Source: Enterobacter genomosp. O (GTDB lineage: Bacteria > Pseudomonadota > Gammaproteobacteria > Enterobacterales > Enterobacteriaceae). Taken from it: DNA of 64,000 bases. Positions within the stretch are counted from its first letter, which is position 1. Each line of letters opens with the position of its first letter. Positions 9,203 to 19,240 of this stretch are shown here, one piece after another. The stretch spans positions 682,001 through 746,000 of the forward strand of contig NZ_LECZ01000025.1 of the NCBI RefSeq assembly GCF_001022965.1, written 5' to 3'. The notes below the pieces were generated by a model. That model saw only the letters and a list, made by a program, of their open reading frames with translations, did no database searches and had not been told where the DNA came from. The position numbers were made by a program, and so were the translations under genes.

Positions 9203-11814
9203 TTTTCTTCTCCTGTTTTGGGCGGCAGCGGCGAGAAATATCCCACGATCAGCACCAGTATCGCCACGCCGATAAACGCCACCGCGCGCGACAGACCGCC
9301 TCCGCCCGCGCTGTCTACCAGCATCAGTTTAACCATCACCACACCCAGCAGCACAGCGCCGCAGAGCCACTCCTGCCGGGAAGCCCGACGGGTGGCATGG
9401 ATCATGACCACCAGCGCGCTCAGCATCCAGAACAGGGCAAAACTGGTCTGGACAAGCCGCGAATCCCACAGCGATTCCATATTCCAGGCCACGTTGCCAT
9501 ACCAGGCCAGCGCGCGCATTAGCGCACCGTTAAGCCACCAGAAGCCAAACGCCATGAGCGCGACGGCTGGCCACGGACGGGCTTGCGAAAGCAGCGCGGG
9601 GTAGTAGCGCTCTACCGCGCGATAAAAGATGACCAGCCCCAGCAGCGCGAACGCGGCACCTTCCTCAAGCGGGTTCACCAGCGGCAGCCATGTCTGGCGA
9701 TAGACCACACCGTCCTGGAAATTGGTCACGACCAGCAACACCAGCAGCGCCGCGACAGCAGGGATCGGGGCCAGGCAGGCGTAAAGCGCGGGCCATTCCC
9801 GGAACGGCCACCCGCGCCGCCGTACCGCCGCAGAGAGTGCCATAATCAAACCGCCACCCGCGGCCATCGCCAGTCCACTCCCCCAGGCCGCCATCCCCCA
9901 CGGAAGTGACCGGGCAAACCAGTACAGCTCGGCGGCCAGCGCCAGTAAAATCATCCAGAACAGCGACAGATGCAGCCCCATCGCGAGGCGCGGCAGGAGC
10001 CTTTTACCGTCGCGCCACAGCAGCATCAGCGCGACAGGAAGCGCAACGCACCAGGCCAGATTTGCCCAGCCGGCGGCAAAGACCTGCTGATGCCAGAGCT
10101 GATAACCCACCATCAGCAGCATCAGCGGCCACAGCAGCCATTTGCTGGCATCCAGCTCCCGCCACGCCAGACGAGCGGCAGCCTGCCGCCAGCCCCAGAC
10201 CGAGACGGCCGAGAGCGCCAGCACGCCTGCCAGAACGGATAACTCCTGCTTCAGCATCAGCTGCGCCGCCCCCAGCAGCGCCACTATCCAGAACAGCAGC
10301 CCGCCGGCCAGCAGCGCCCAACTGACTGGTAGAACGATTTTCCGCCACAGCCAGGCCGCAGCCAGCCAGCAAAGGCTGAGAACGGCGAAGATAAGCAGCA
10401 GGCTTAGCGACGTCACACCGTTCAGTTGCGCCCACAGCGCGCTACCCAGCGCCAGCACCAGCAGCGCCGTCCCGCTATAGCTCATGCGCCGCTGCTGCTG
10501 TTGCACGCCCAGCCAGAGGATGCCCAGCCCCTCCAGCGCCCAGGCCATCGCCGTCCAGCGCGCCGACAGCGCCAGCGGAATCGCGAGCGTCGCGAACCCG
10601 CCGCCGATGGCCAGCGCCGCCATGACCAGCGGTCGTCCGATAGAGGGATAGCGCCGCAGCGCAAGGAACGCGAGGGTAAGATAAAATGCGCCGTATCCCA
10701 GCGCGCTCAGGGCCGGACCATATTCCCAGTGCCGGGTCATGCCGTACTGCATCCCAAAACCAACCAGCGGCGGGGCAAACAGCAGCACGCCGTCAATAAT
10801 TTGCTTCCCTTTCTCCTGCGCCCGCAGCGACAGCGCCACGCTCAGGACGCCGAATATCAGCGTATTGGCAATCAGGAACAGCTGGCAGAACCAGTAGTTT
10901 TCAGGCTGGTAGTCATTCAGCCCCCACAGGCCGCCCACGCCGAACGTAAACAGCAGCCCGAGCAGATTCAGCTCGCGCCAGTGCTGCCAGATGCTGATCG
11001 CGAGAATGCCGATGGAAAGCAGGAGATAGAAAGAGAACAGCGCCACAAAGCTGCCACCTCCGGTAGATAAGAGCAGCGGCGCAAGGTACCCGCCGAGGCT
11101 CGCCAGCATGGCAAGGCTCAGCGCCTTCTGCAGCACCGCCAGCCCGACGCTCGCCGCGCAAATGACCACCAGCAGCGCAAAGGCCAGCGTCATCGGCAAC
11201 ATCTGCCAGAGCCGGAAGGCGCCAAAGACGGTCAGATAGAGAATGCCTGTCGCCCCGCCCTGGAGAATCAGCGAATAGACGCGCTGTTTGTGCCGCAGCC
11301 GCCACCCGAGGACCAGCAGGATCATAGCAAACAGCGCCGTCGCAGCCAGGCGAAGCTCAAGCGGGAACAGGGAGTGTTCGACGGTATAGCGCAGCAGGAA
11401 AGAGAGGCCGAGGAAGAGCAGCAGGATGCCCAGCTTCGCCAGCGGGTTACCCTGCATGAACCAGCGCACCAGCGACGTCAGCATGCCGCCAAAGGCAGAA
11501 GGCTGTTTTGCCGCGGGCGCAGGAGCGGGAGCGGATGCTGCCGCGGCAGCGGGAATATCCGAACGCCAGGGGTCGACAGGCGCGGGTACGTCCTCAGCCA
11601 CCGGCTCGACCACTGCCGGCGGCGCGGCGGCCCGTTCAGGCTCCGGCGCTTTCTCCGCGACGCCGCGCTGCTCGAGCGCCTCAATGCGCTGGCGCAGCCG
11701 GGCAATCTCCTGTTTCGCCGCCGTGCTTCGGTTAAAGCCGATAACCGCAAGCACCGGCGCAACGCCCAGCGCAAAAACCAGGAACAAACAGCCAAGGATG
11801 TAGAGCTCGTCCAT
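9199..11814 (-). CDS. DUF2339 family polytopic membrane protein
   Basis: This 871-residue protein is almost entirely hydrophobic. An N-terminal membrane anchor (about residues 4-25) is followed by a short coiled-coil stretch (AAKQEIARLRQRIEALEQRG), an Ala/Pro/Glu-rich linker (about 55-105) and then more than twenty predicted membrane helices to the end. This layout is that of the DUF2339 family, which has no established activity. It is coupled by a 4-base overlap to the DUF3999 gene and starts 91 bases after malZ on the same strand, so some read-through from malZ is possible. The linker is GC-rich and low-complexity, as is common in such spacers. Confidence 0.8.
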   Translation of the reverse strand: MDELYILGCLFLVFALGVAPVLAVIGFNRSTAAKQEIARLRQRIEALEQRGVAEKAPEPERAAAPPAVVEPVAEDVPAPVDPWRSDIPAAAAASAPAPAPAAKQPSAFGGMLTSLVRWFMQGNPLAKLGILLLFLGLSFLLRYTVEHSLFPLELRLAATALFAMILLVLGWRLRHKQRVYSLILQGGATGILYLTVFGAFRLWQMLPMTLAFALLVVICAASVGLAVLQKALSLAMLASLGGYLAPLLLSTGGGSFVALFSFYLLLSIGILAISIWQHWRELNLLGLLFTFGVGGLWGLNDYQPENYWFCQLFLIANTLIFGVLSVALSLRAQEKGKQIIDGVLLFAPPLVGFGMQYGMTRHWEYGPALSALGYGAFYLTLAFLALRRYPSIGRPLVMAALAIGGGFATLAIPLALSARWTAMAWALEGLGILWLGVQQQQRRMSYSGTALLVLALGSALWAQLNGVTSLSLLLIFAVLSLCWLAAAWLWRKIVLPVSWALLAGGLLFWIVALLGAAQLMLKQELSVLAGVLALSAVSVWGWRQAAARLAWRELDASKWLLWPLMLLMVGYQLWHQQVFAAGWANLAWCVALPVALMLLWRDGKRLLPRLAMGLHLSLFWMILLALAAELYWFARSLPWGMAAWGSGLAMAAGGGLIMALSAAVRRRGWPFREWPALYACLAPIPAVAALLVLLVVTNFQDGVVYRQTWLPLVNPLEEGAAFALLGLVIFYRAVERYYPALLSQARPWPAVALMAFGFWWLNGALMRALAWYGNVAWNMESLWDSRLVQTSFALFWMLSALVVMIHATRRASRQEWLCGAVLLGVVMVKLMLVDSAGGGGLSRAVAFIGVAILVLIVGYFSPLPPKTGEEK

Positions 11815-11905
11815 GTTTCCACCTTCACCGTAAACGATCCGTTAAGATTGACACAAATAGTTGCATTTGCGCCATCTTAAAAGGTGAAAACCCTACCGCC
11901 CGCGA

Positions 11906-13723
11906 TTAACTACCGAACCAGACCGCAGCGGAGATCGCCGGAAGCGTGAGCACGCCGTCCTGGAACGTCGCTTTGCCCTCTTTGCTCTTCCACGTTTTTC
12001 CCGCCAGCAGCGGTGAATCCTCCAGTACTACTTCGCATGCCTCGCCCCGGTTAATCGCCACCAGCACGCGCTGCTGATTATAGACACGGACAAAGACCAC
12101 CACGTTATCGTGGGCGTACACCACCTGGCAGCCGCCGTAGCGCAGGGCGAGACTCTGCTTGCGCAGTTTCGCCAGCCGCTGATAGAGGCTGAACAGCACG
12201 GTGTCCTGCTTCTCTGTCTCCCACGGGAAGGTTTTGCGGCAGAACGGATCGTTGTTGCCGTCCAGCCCGACTTCATCTCCGTAGTAGATGCACGGTACGC
12301 CCGGCCAGGTAAAGAGCCAGGTGACCGCCAGCGGCAGACGCGCGACGTCCTTGCCGAGCAGGGATTTAAAGCGCGCGGTATCGTGGCTATCGAGCTGGTT
12401 AAACATCCGCAGCTGTTGCTGATGCGACAGGCCAGCGCGATAGTTCTCCATCCACGCCATGCAGGTTTCCGCGTCGATATGGTTCGGATCGTAGGAGATA
12501 TCGGTGTTGGCGAGGAATCCCCACAGCGGGAAGGTAAAGCCGCGATAGTTCATCGCCGCATCTTCCGCATCGTTCTGCAGCCACTGGCGCGCGTCGCCAA
12601 AGTGTTCGCCGAAGACAAACGCCTCCGGCTGGGCCGCTTTCGCGGAGCGCGTAATCCCGGCGACGTGCTGAAGGTTATTCCGCGCGCCGCCCGCTTCCCC
12701 CAGCATATGCACCACGTCCAGGCGCCAGCCGTCCATATTCCACGGTGCCTTCAGCCAGTGACGGACAATGCTGTCTTCACCGCCGTAAATTTCATCGATC
12801 AGAGAAGGCGACTGGAAATCCAGCTTCGGCAGGCTCGGGTAGCCCAGCCAGTCCAGGGCGCGGCCCTCCTCGTTAAAACTGTACCAGTCTCGCTGCGGCG
12901 AATCCGGGTTATGGCATGCCCCGCCCATCGACTGGTTATGACGGTCAAACCAGGCGTGCGAATCTCCGCTGTGGTTGAACACGCCGTCCAGAATGAGGCG
13001 CATGCCTTCGTTTTGGGTGTTCTTACGCAGGCGCAGCAGCGCCTCGTCACCGCCAAACCGGGCGTCAACGTGGCGATAATCTTCGGTATCGTATTTGTGC
13101 ACGCTCGGGGCTTTAAACACCGGGTTGAGGTACAGCGCCGTCACGCCGAGCTTTTTCAAATACGGGAGCTTCTCGCTAATGCCGTCCAGATCGCCGCCGT
13201 AAAAGGTCGAGCCGCCGGCCTGCGCGGTTAGCGGTTCATCCCACTCTTTCAGAATAATGTCGTGGCCTGCGGCGTGGTGGTAATAGACCTTATCCTGTTC
13301 GGCGGTCCGCTTCTGGCTGCGGGCAAATCGGTCCGGGAAGATCTGGTAAAAGACCTGATCGTTAACCCACTGCGGGCCGTTATCCGGGTAATCAACGGCA
13401 AACTGCTCGAGCCGTGCGGGCGGAAAACGGCTAAACCCCTGCGGGGTAAACCACAGCTGGCGGTTATTCCACAGCAGCTTGAAGCTGTAGCGGCGGCGAG
13501 GCTGTCCGCTACTCAGGTCGATATTCGCCCGCCACGCCGTGATCCCCGGCTGCGGCTGGCTGCGCTGCTTGTGCATTTTCAGCGACGTTTCTTCGTTATC
13601 CACTTCGGCGCGGAGCGTCACGCGTTCAGGCTGGTTTTCCCCCGCCAGCCAGAGCGTAATCACAAGGTTGTCTTTGTTTTGCTTAACAAATGGGGCAACC
13701 GGAAGGTGCCAGGCGTTTAACAT
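11906..13723 (-). CDS. malZ: Maltodextrin glucosidase MalZ
   Basis: MalZ is a cytosolic GH13 enzyme that removes glucose from the reducing end of maltotriose and longer maltodextrins, and so influences the level of the MalT inducer maltotriose. It has 605 residues. An N-terminal beta domain is followed by the catalytic barrel with [11 protein letters not shown] (about 244-254), GWRLDVVHM with the nucleophile Asp337, VFGEHFGD with the acid Glu374 and [10 protein letters not shown]. The ATG at 13721-13723 is preceded by AAGGGGATT; a GTG one codon upstream is less likely. It is a single-gene unit downstream of proY. Confidence 0.96.
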   Translation of the reverse strand: MLNAWHLPVAPFVKQNKDNLVITLWLAGENQPERVTLRAEVDNEETSLKMHKQRSQPQPGITAWRANIDLSSGQPRRRYSFKLLWNNRQLWFTPQGFSRFPPARLEQFAVDYPDNGPQWVNDQVFYQIFPDRFARSQKRTAEQDKVYYHHAAGHDIILKEWDEPLTAQAGGSTFYGGDLDGISEKLPYLKKLGVTALYLNPVFKAPSVHKYDTEDYRHVDARFGGDEALLRLRKNTQNEGMRLILDGVFNHSGDSHAWFDRHNQSMGGACHNPDSPQRDWYSFNEEGRALDWLGYPSLPKLDFQSPSLIDEIYGGEDSIVRHWLKAPWNMDGWRLDVVHMLGEAGGARNNLQHVAGITRSAKAAQPEAFVFGEHFGDARQWLQNDAEDAAMNYRGFTFPLWGFLANTDISYDPNHIDAETCMAWMENYRAGLSHQQQLRMFNQLDSHDTARFKSLLGKDVARLPLAVTWLFTWPGVPCIYYGDEVGLDGNNDPFCRKTFPWETEKQDTVLFSLYQRLAKLRKQSLALRYGGCQVVYAHDNVVVFVRVYNQQRVLVAINRGEACEVVLEDSPLLAGKTWKSKEGKATFQDGVLTLPAISAAVWFGS

Positions 13724-13772
13724 CACGAATCCCCTTTGATGAAATTGACGTCACCTTGCCACAGGGTGGTTA

Positions 13773-13811
13773 AGGATAGCTCATCACGATAGGGATTATT
13801 GGGGGAGGAGA
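13773..13811 (-). promoter_or_regulatory. Candidate MalT-activated promoter of malZ
   Basis: On the minus strand a TATCCT -10 element lies at 13773-13778. GGGGAGGAGA on the plus strand (13802-13811) fits the MalT half-site GGGGAKGAGG at 9 of 10 positions and lies about 38-40 bases upstream of the expected start, the usual proximal MalT position. A weaker GGAGGAGG run follows at 13814-13821. Confidence 0.45.
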
Positions 13812-13832
13812 ACGGAGGAGGAGGCAAAAATA

Positions 13833-13853
13833 CCCTCTCCCATGGGGAGAGGG
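13833..13853. repeat. REP-like hairpin repeat, copy 1
   Basis: CCCTCTCC and GGGGAGAGGG face each other over a 3-base loop, just downstream of the proY stop. It is a shortened member of the repeat family also seen at 23604, 23685, 25706, 47991, 48051 and 51637. Confidence 0.75.
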
Positions 13854-13863
13854 GAAAAGGATA

Positions 13864-15237
13864 TTACTGTACTTCCGCCAGCTGACGATCTCGGCGGCAT
13901 TTAAACATCCAGCCCACCAGCAGCAGCACGATCCACGCACAGCCCACGTACAGGGAAATACGGGTATCCGGGTGATAGCCAATCAGGCCAATGATGAACA
14001 CCAGGAAGATCAGCCCGACGACGGTCGTTGCGACGCCGCCCGGAACTTTGAACTTCAGCGCTTTCGCCTCTTCCGGCGACAGGCGACGGCGGAAGGCAAT
14101 CTGCGACAGCAGGATCATGATCCACACCCAGACGGTTGCGAAGGTCGCCAGGGACGCAATAACCAGGAAGACATTCTCCGGCATGATGTAGTTCAGGTAA
14201 ACCGAGAACAGCAGCGCAACGGTCATGACCACGACGGTCACCCACGGCGTGCCGCGACGCGACGTTTTGGCAAACACCTTCGGCGCACTGCCCTGCTCCG
14301 CCATGCCGTGCAGCATGCGGCCCACGCCAAAGACGTCACTGTTGATTGCCGAGAGCGACGCGGTGAGCACCACAAAGTTCAGAATACTGGCCGCAAACGC
14401 AATCCCCATATGCTGGAAGGTCAGCACAAACGGGCTACCGTTGGTACCCACCTGGTTCCACGGGTAGATGGACATAATCACGAACAGCGTACCCACGTAG
14501 AACACCAGAATACGCATCGGCACGGAGTTGATGGCGCGCGGAATGGATTTCTCCGGATCTTTCGCTTCACCGGCAGTAATACCGATAATTTCGATGCCGC
14601 CGTAGGCGAACATGACCATCTGTAGCGACATGACCATCCCGAGCCAGCCGTTGCTGAAGAAGCCCCCGTTGCTCCAGAGGTTATGGATGCCGGTCGGCTG
14701 CCCGCCGTTGCCAATGCCCCAGATGATGATGCCGAAACCGGCCACAATCATGATGATAATGGTGGCGACCTTGAAGAAGGAGAACCAGAACTCCAGCTCG
14801 CCGAACACCTTCACGCTCATCAGGTTGACGGCGCAAATGATCAGCACCACGCTCAGGACCCAAATCCAGTGCGGCACCGCCGGGAACCAGACGCCCATGT
14901 AGATGCCAAACGCCGTCACGTCGGCGATCGCCACAATCAGGATTTCAAAGCAGTAGGTCCAGCCGGTGATAAACCCGGCCAGCGGGCCAAGGTTTTCCTG
15001 CGCGTAGCGGGAAAACGAGCTGGCGGACGGGTTGTGAACAGACATTTCACCGAGGGCGCGCATGATGATATACGCCGCCACGCCGCCGATTATGTAGGCC
15101 AGCAGAACGCTGGGACCGGCCATTTTAATGGCATCTGCCGAGCCATAAAAAAGACCAGTACCGATAGCAGAGCCCAGCGCCATAAAGCGGATGTGGCGCG
15201 TGCTCAGTCCACGTTTAAGTTTGTTAGTGCTTTCCAT
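13864..15237 (-). CDS. proY: APC-family amino acid permease ProY
   Basis: This 457-residue, 12-helix inner-membrane transporter of the amino acid/polyamine/organocation superfamily is annotated in E. coli as a cryptic proline-specific permease. The N-terminal family signature [20 protein letters not shown], an SAINSD motif near residue 300, and equal length to the E. coli protein support the call. Proline transport by the native gene is weakly established even in E. coli. It follows brnQ on the same strand, but a strong terminator lies between them, so it probably has its own promoter. Confidence 0.93.
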   Translation of the reverse strand: MESTNKLKRGLSTRHIRFMALGSAIGTGLFYGSADAIKMAGPSVLLAYIIGGVAAYIIMRALGEMSVHNPSASSFSRYAQENLGPLAGFITGWTYCFEILIVAIADVTAFGIYMGVWFPAVPHWIWVLSVVLIICAVNLMSVKVFGELEFWFSFFKVATIIIMIVAGFGIIIWGIGNGGQPTGIHNLWSNGGFFSNGWLGMVMSLQMVMFAYGGIEIIGITAGEAKDPEKSIPRAINSVPMRILVFYVGTLFVIMSIYPWNQVGTNGSPFVLTFQHMGIAFAASILNFVVLTASLSAINSDVFGVGRMLHGMAEQGSAPKVFAKTSRRGTPWVTVVVMTVALLFSVYLNYIMPENVFLVIASLATFATVWVWIMILLSQIAFRRRLSPEEAKALKFKVPGGVATTVVGLIFLVFIIGLIGYHPDTRISLYVGCAWIVLLLVGWMFKCRRDRQLAEVQ

Positions 15238-15258
15238 TTAAATCTTGCCATTCAACAC

Positions 15259-15297
15259 GAAAAAACAAAAAACCACGGGGCCTTAAGCCCCGTGGTT
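15259..15297 (-). terminator. Intrinsic terminator of brnQ
   Basis: An 11-bp perfect stem AACCACGGGGC/GCCCCGTGGTT with a 5-base loop is followed on the minus strand by T-rich sequence, between brnQ and proY. Confidence 0.92.
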
Positions 15298-15317
15298 AAA
15301 CAGTTTGTTGCCGTTGA

Positions 15318-16637
15318 TTAATGGGCGTTCGATGCGACCTGACGCCCTGCGGCACGGTCCCAGATAATCGCCAGAACCAGTGCAACAACGGTAGGCATCA
15401 GCCAGGCCAGACCCTGCTCGGACAGCGGCAGACGCTGTGTCCATGCAGGCAGTATTCCTGCGAATGCTGATGCTTTAATGCCGTCAAGGATACCAAAAAT
15501 CAGGCTGATAAACATGGCTGGCGCAATAATTCGTGAGGAGTTGTTCCACCACGGGCGAGTAAAGCTCAGCACCACCAGCACGATACACGGCGGATAAATC
15601 GCCGTCAGCACCGGAATAGAGACCTGAATCAGGTGGCTCAACCCGAGGTTAGACACCGCCATGGAGAAGATACCGAGGATAAACACCAGGGTGCGGTAAG
15701 AGAGCGGCAGATACTGCGCAAAGAACTCTGCACAGGCGCAGGTCAGGCCAACCGCGGTTACCAGGCACGCCAGGAAGATGAGCGCCGCCAGCAGCATACT
15801 GCCCGCACCACCGAAAGTGTGCTGAACGTAGGCGTGGAGGATAGCCGCACCGTTCGCGTTCTGGTCAACCAGCATGGCGCTATCGGAGCCCAGGCGGAAC
15901 AGCGCCAGATACAGCAGCGTCAGACCCACACCGGCCATCAGGCCAGCCCAGATGGTATAGCGGGTCAGCAGGCGCGCTTCGGTCACACCGCGAGAACGCG
16001 CGGCGTTAACGATAACGATACCAAACACCATGGCGCCCAGCGTATCCATCGTCAGATAGCCGTTCACAAAGCCGTTAGAGAACGCGGCGTTTTTATAGGC
16101 GTCCATCGCGTCGCTAATCGGGCCGGCAGGCCAGACAATGGCGGCCACCGCCAGGACGATCAGCGCCACAATTTTCAGCGGAGCCAGGAAGTTGCCCACG
16201 GTATCCAGCAGCTTGCCCGGATAGAGGGAAACCAGAATCACAATCGCGAAATAAATCAGGCTGTAGATAAACAGCGGCATCGCGCCGTCACCGGTCAGGG
16301 GAGCAATACCCACTTCGAAGGACACGGTCGCCGTTCGCGGGGTTGCGAACAGCGGGCCAACGGCCAGATAGCAGACGGTTGCCAGCAGAACACCCGCCAC
16401 TTTGCCAATTGGGGTGCTGAGGCTATCCACGCCGCCGCCGACTTTCGCCAGCGCGACGACGGTCAGTACCGGTAGACCCACGGCAGTAATCAGGAAACCA
16501 AACGCGGCGGTCCAGACGTGTTCACCCGCCTGTAAGCCAACCATTGGAGGAAAAATGATGTTGCCTGCGCCAACGAACAGCGCAAATGTCATAAAGCCCA
16601 GCGCGATGATGTCACGCGATTTTAAGTGATGGGTCAT
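15318..16637 (-). CDS. brnQ: Branched-chain amino acid transporter BrnQ
   Basis: BrnQ is the LIV-II system, a cation-coupled importer of leucine, isoleucine and valine. It has 439 residues, as in E. coli, with about 12 hydrophobic helices and the family N-terminus [20 protein letters not shown]. It is monocistronic: a strong terminator follows, and a 409-base non-coding gap separates it from phoR upstream. Confidence 0.96.
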   Translation of the reverse strand: MTHHLKSRDIIALGFMTFALFVGAGNIIFPPMVGLQAGEHVWTAAFGFLITAVGLPVLTVVALAKVGGGVDSLSTPIGKVAGVLLATVCYLAVGPLFATPRTATVSFEVGIAPLTGDGAMPLFIYSLIYFAIVILVSLYPGKLLDTVGNFLAPLKIVALIVLAVAAIVWPAGPISDAMDAYKNAAFSNGFVNGYLTMDTLGAMVFGIVIVNAARSRGVTEARLLTRYTIWAGLMAGVGLTLLYLALFRLGSDSAMLVDQNANGAAILHAYVQHTFGGAGSMLLAALIFLACLVTAVGLTCACAEFFAQYLPLSYRTLVFILGIFSMAVSNLGLSHLIQVSIPVLTAIYPPCIVLVVLSFTRPWWNNSSRIIAPAMFISLIFGILDGIKASAFAGILPAWTQRLPLSEQGLAWLMPTVVALVLAIIWDRAAGRQVASNAH

Positions 16638-17046
16638 AAAACCTTACTGCCTGTGGATGTGGTGTTGAAAACATTGAGATTTCCGGTTCCCCTGACGGGA
16701 CGATACAGCCGAAAATTTGCTCAATTTCAGCGGGAAATGCTCCCGTCCTGGCGTGGAGAAGAATAGTTTTTCGATTTACCACGCAAATACAGTCGGTCTG
16801 ACAGTATCTGGGGGGCAATTTAAACGCTTATAACGTTTAAAGGCAAGGAGGGATCGTAAAACCAGAACAATATGCCATCATGAAAATACACACTAGCACA
16901 ATACGCTATTTATAAGAAAAACCCATGGCTAATCATGCGAACAAAAAACAGCCAGCCGTATAAAATTCATCCGCGTTTCGCTTGACTGCAAAGCAAACGG
17001 GCCAGCGATGGCTGACCCGTGGAAAGGTAAAATGACACACCTGCTA
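16638..17046. other. Non-coding gap between phoR and brnQ
   Basis: This gap holds the phoR terminator-like stem (16997-17020), the brnQ promoter region, and a perfect AT-rich palindrome TTTAAACG-N7-CGTTTAAA at 16819-16841 about 180 bases upstream of brnQ. A 68-codon open frame at 16612-16818 overlaps brnQ and has no recognisable features. I see no gene. Confidence 0.6.
16997..17020 (-). terminator. Probable terminator of phoBR
   Basis: A 10-bp stem ACGGGTCAGC/GCTGGCCCGT (one G-T pair, 4-base loop) is followed on the minus strand by TTGCTTT, a weak T-tract, 27 bases after the phoR stop. Confidence 0.5.
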
Positions 17047-18342
17047 TCAGGCGATCTTTTTGGCAATTAATCGTTCCGGGATAACGAAGCTGAAGCGGGT
17101 TCCTTTACCCAGCGTACTCTGGATTTCGAGACGGCTTTCATGGTGATTCACCGCGTGCTTAACAATTGCCAGCCCCAGGCCGCTTCCCCCTGTCTGCCGC
17201 GATCGCGCTTTATCCACGCGGTAGAAGCGCTCGGTCAGACGCGGAATATGCTCCGGGGCGATACCCGGCCCGTTGTCCTCCACGCTAAACTCGGCTCCCG
17301 CTGGGGTGTGGTGCCAGCGCACCAGGATTTCCGTCCCTTCCGGCGTATGATTCACCGCGTTATACACCAGGTTGGAAATGGCGCTGCGCAGTTCATCTTC
17401 ACTGCCCAGCACCTTCAGCGCGCTGTCGACCTCAAAGGTCAGGTGGTGCTTTTTGTGGCTTAACGTCTGCGCTTCACGCTCCACGACCCGCAGCATCATC
17501 GGCACATCAATGGTGTCATTCAGCGCAAGCGTGGGTGCCGCTTCAATCTTCGAGAGCGTCAGCAGCTGCTTCACCAGGCCTTCCATACGGTGCGTTTGCT
17601 CGCGCATGGTGTGCAGCGCTTTTTCACGCGGCGCCCCTTCAAGCGTTTGCTCCTGCATCATCTCCAGGTAGCCCTGAAGCACGGTCAACGGGGTTCGTAA
17701 TTCGTGGCTAACGTTCGCGAAGAAGTTGCGGCGCGCCCCTTCCAGCTGGTGCATCTGGGTAACATCGCGCGCCACCATCAGCCACTGCTTATCGCTGTAG
17801 GGCATCACGCGGATTTCCAGATGGCGACCGTTGTTGAGCTTCAAATTGTGCGGGCGGGTAAAATCACGCTTTTTCAGGTACAGCGTGAACTCGGGATAAC
17901 GCAGAAGGTTGAGGATATTCTGGCCATTATCGTCCGGCCAGCGCAGGCCCAGCAGTTGTTGCGCCAGGCCGTTACACCAGAAGATGGTCCCTTCTTCAGT
18001 GGTCAGAATGACCGCATCCGGCAGCGATTCCGCACCGCTGCGAAAACGCTTAATCAGGCTTCCCAGCTCGCGGCGGCGCTTCTTATTCCGCATCTGCATC
18101 TGATGCAGACCGTACAGCAGCGGCTCCCAGCTGCCGCTTCCCGGCGGCGGCGTCATGCTTCGGTCAACCCACAGCCACCAGGAGAGGCGCAGCAGGTTCC
18201 AGAAGTGCCAGATCAGCAGTCCGGTGACCGACGCCAGCAGAAACCACGGCAGATGTCCAAGAAAGGCCCCCAGAATGAAGGCCGGAATACAGCATAAGAT
18301 CAGTTCAAAGACGAGCCTTTTCCATGACAGACGTTCCAGCAC
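17047..18342 (-). CDS. phoR: Phosphate-regulon sensor histidine kinase PhoR
   Basis: PhoR senses phosphate status through the Pst transporter and PhoU and phosphorylates PhoB. It has 431 residues and begins with GTG, as in E. coli. Two N-terminal membrane helices (about 10-60) are followed by a PAS domain (about 95-190), the dimerisation domain with the phospho-accepting His213 in [13 protein letters not shown], and the ATPase domain with [26 protein letters not shown] and [12 protein letters not shown] boxes. It lies 21 bases downstream of phoB. Confidence 0.97.
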   Translation of the reverse strand: MLERLSWKRLVFELILCCIPAFILGAFLGHLPWFLLASVTGLLIWHFWNLLRLSWWLWVDRSMTPPPGSGSWEPLLYGLHQMQMRNKKRRRELGSLIKRFRSGAESLPDAVILTTEEGTIFWCNGLAQQLLGLRWPDDNGQNILNLLRYPEFTLYLKKRDFTRPHNLKLNNGRHLEIRVMPYSDKQWLMVARDVTQMHQLEGARRNFFANVSHELRTPLTVLQGYLEMMQEQTLEGAPREKALHTMREQTHRMEGLVKQLLTLSKIEAAPTLALNDTIDVPMMLRVVEREAQTLSHKKHHLTFEVDSALKVLGSEDELRSAISNLVYNAVNHTPEGTEILVRWHHTPAGAEFSVEDNGPGIAPEHIPRLTERFYRVDKARSRQTGGSGLGLAIVKHAVNHHESRLEIQSTLGKGTRFSFVIPERLIAKKIA

Positions 18343-18363
18343 GCGTCACACTCCTGTCATTGT

Positions 18364-19053
18364 TCAGAAACGGGTAGAAAAACGATAACCCGTGCCGCGG
18401 ACCGTCTGCACCATGCGATCGTGGCCGCTCAGTTCCAGCGCTTTTCGCAGGCGGCGGATATGGACGTCAACCGTCCGGTCTTCGACATACACGTTAGTTC
18501 CCCAGACGTTATTCAGCAACTGCTCGCGGCTGTAAACGCGTTCCGGGTGTGTCATAAAGAAGTGCAGAAGCTTAAATTCGGTAGGCCCCATATCGAGGGG
18601 ATTTTCACCGGTCATCACGCGGTGTGAGGTGGGGTCAAGGCTGAGTCCCTGCATCTCTATTACCTCTTCCACCGCCATCGGTGAAATACGGCGCATCACG
18701 GCTTTAATGCGGGCCACCAGCTCTTTTGGGGAGAACGGTTTGGTAATGTAATCATCCGCGCCGGTCTCTAGACCGCGCACGCGATCCTCTTCTTCACCGC
18801 GCGCCGTGAGCATCACCACCGGTATGTCGCGGGTTAGCGCTTCACGCTTCAGGTGTTTGATAAACTGCAGTCCGGAGCCGCCGGGCAACATCCAGTCCAG
18901 CAGAATCAGATCGGGCCAGGGTTCATTTAGCTGGTTCACTGCGCTGTCATAATCTTCCGCTTCAACCGGCTGGAAGCCATTTTGCTCGAGCACGAAGCAC
19001 ACCATTTCACGAATTGGAGCTTCATCTTCTACGACCAGAATACGTCTCGCCAT
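18364..19053 (-). CDS. phoB: Phosphate-regulon response regulator PhoB
   Basis: PhoB is an OmpR-family activator of the Pho regulon. It has 229 residues: a receiver domain with the acidic pair in VVEDEAP, phospho-acceptor Asp53 in [10 protein letters not shown] and switch Thr/Lys residues ([17 protein letters not shown]), then a winged helix with [15 protein letters not shown]. It heads the phoB-phoR operon and has Pho boxes directly upstream, so it is autoregulated. It is divergent from sbcD. Confidence 0.97.
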   Translation of the reverse strand: MARRILVVEDEAPIREMVCFVLEQNGFQPVEAEDYDSAVNQLNEPWPDLILLDWMLPGGSGLQFIKHLKREALTRDIPVVMLTARGEEEDRVRGLETGADDYITKPFSPKELVARIKAVMRRISPMAVEEVIEMQGLSLDPTSHRVMTGENPLDMGPTEFKLLHFFMTHPERVYSREQLLNNVWGTNVYVEDRTVDVHIRRLRKALELSGHDRMVQTVRGTGYRFSTRF

Positions 19054-19102
19054 ACTTTGCCCTGTCTTATCTTATTTAAGTTACAAGTTTGTAATTCGGC
19101 GC

Positions 19103-19137
19103 CATTATGCGTCAGATTTATGACAGATTTATGAAAA
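19103..19137 (-). promoter_or_regulatory. Pho boxes and -10 element of phoB
   Basis: On the minus strand three 7-base half-sites TTTTCAT, CTGTCAT and CTGACGC are spaced by AAAT, the classic 11-base Pho periodicity, at 19109-19137. CATAAT (19104-19109) serves as -10. Confidence 0.88.
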
Positions 19138-19180
19138 ACAGTACCACGATAACGGGCAAACCGTTGTTTTATTACAGCGG

Positions 19181-19209
19181 TTATTTTCCCGTCTCTGAAG
19201 GTTTATAAT
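19181..19209 (+). promoter_or_regulatory. Promoter of sbcDC
   Basis: A perfect TATAAT (19204-19209) is preceded by a weak -35 (TTATTT, 19181-19186) at 17 bases, 32 bases before the sbcD start. Confidence 0.55.
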
Positions 19210-19240
19210 CCCGCTTTCTCTTTTTTGCCACGGATCAGCT

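Noticed and set aside
16612-16818. 68-codon open frame overlapping the start of brnQ
   Set aside because: No ribosome-binding site, homology or motif; it overlaps a conserved gene start.
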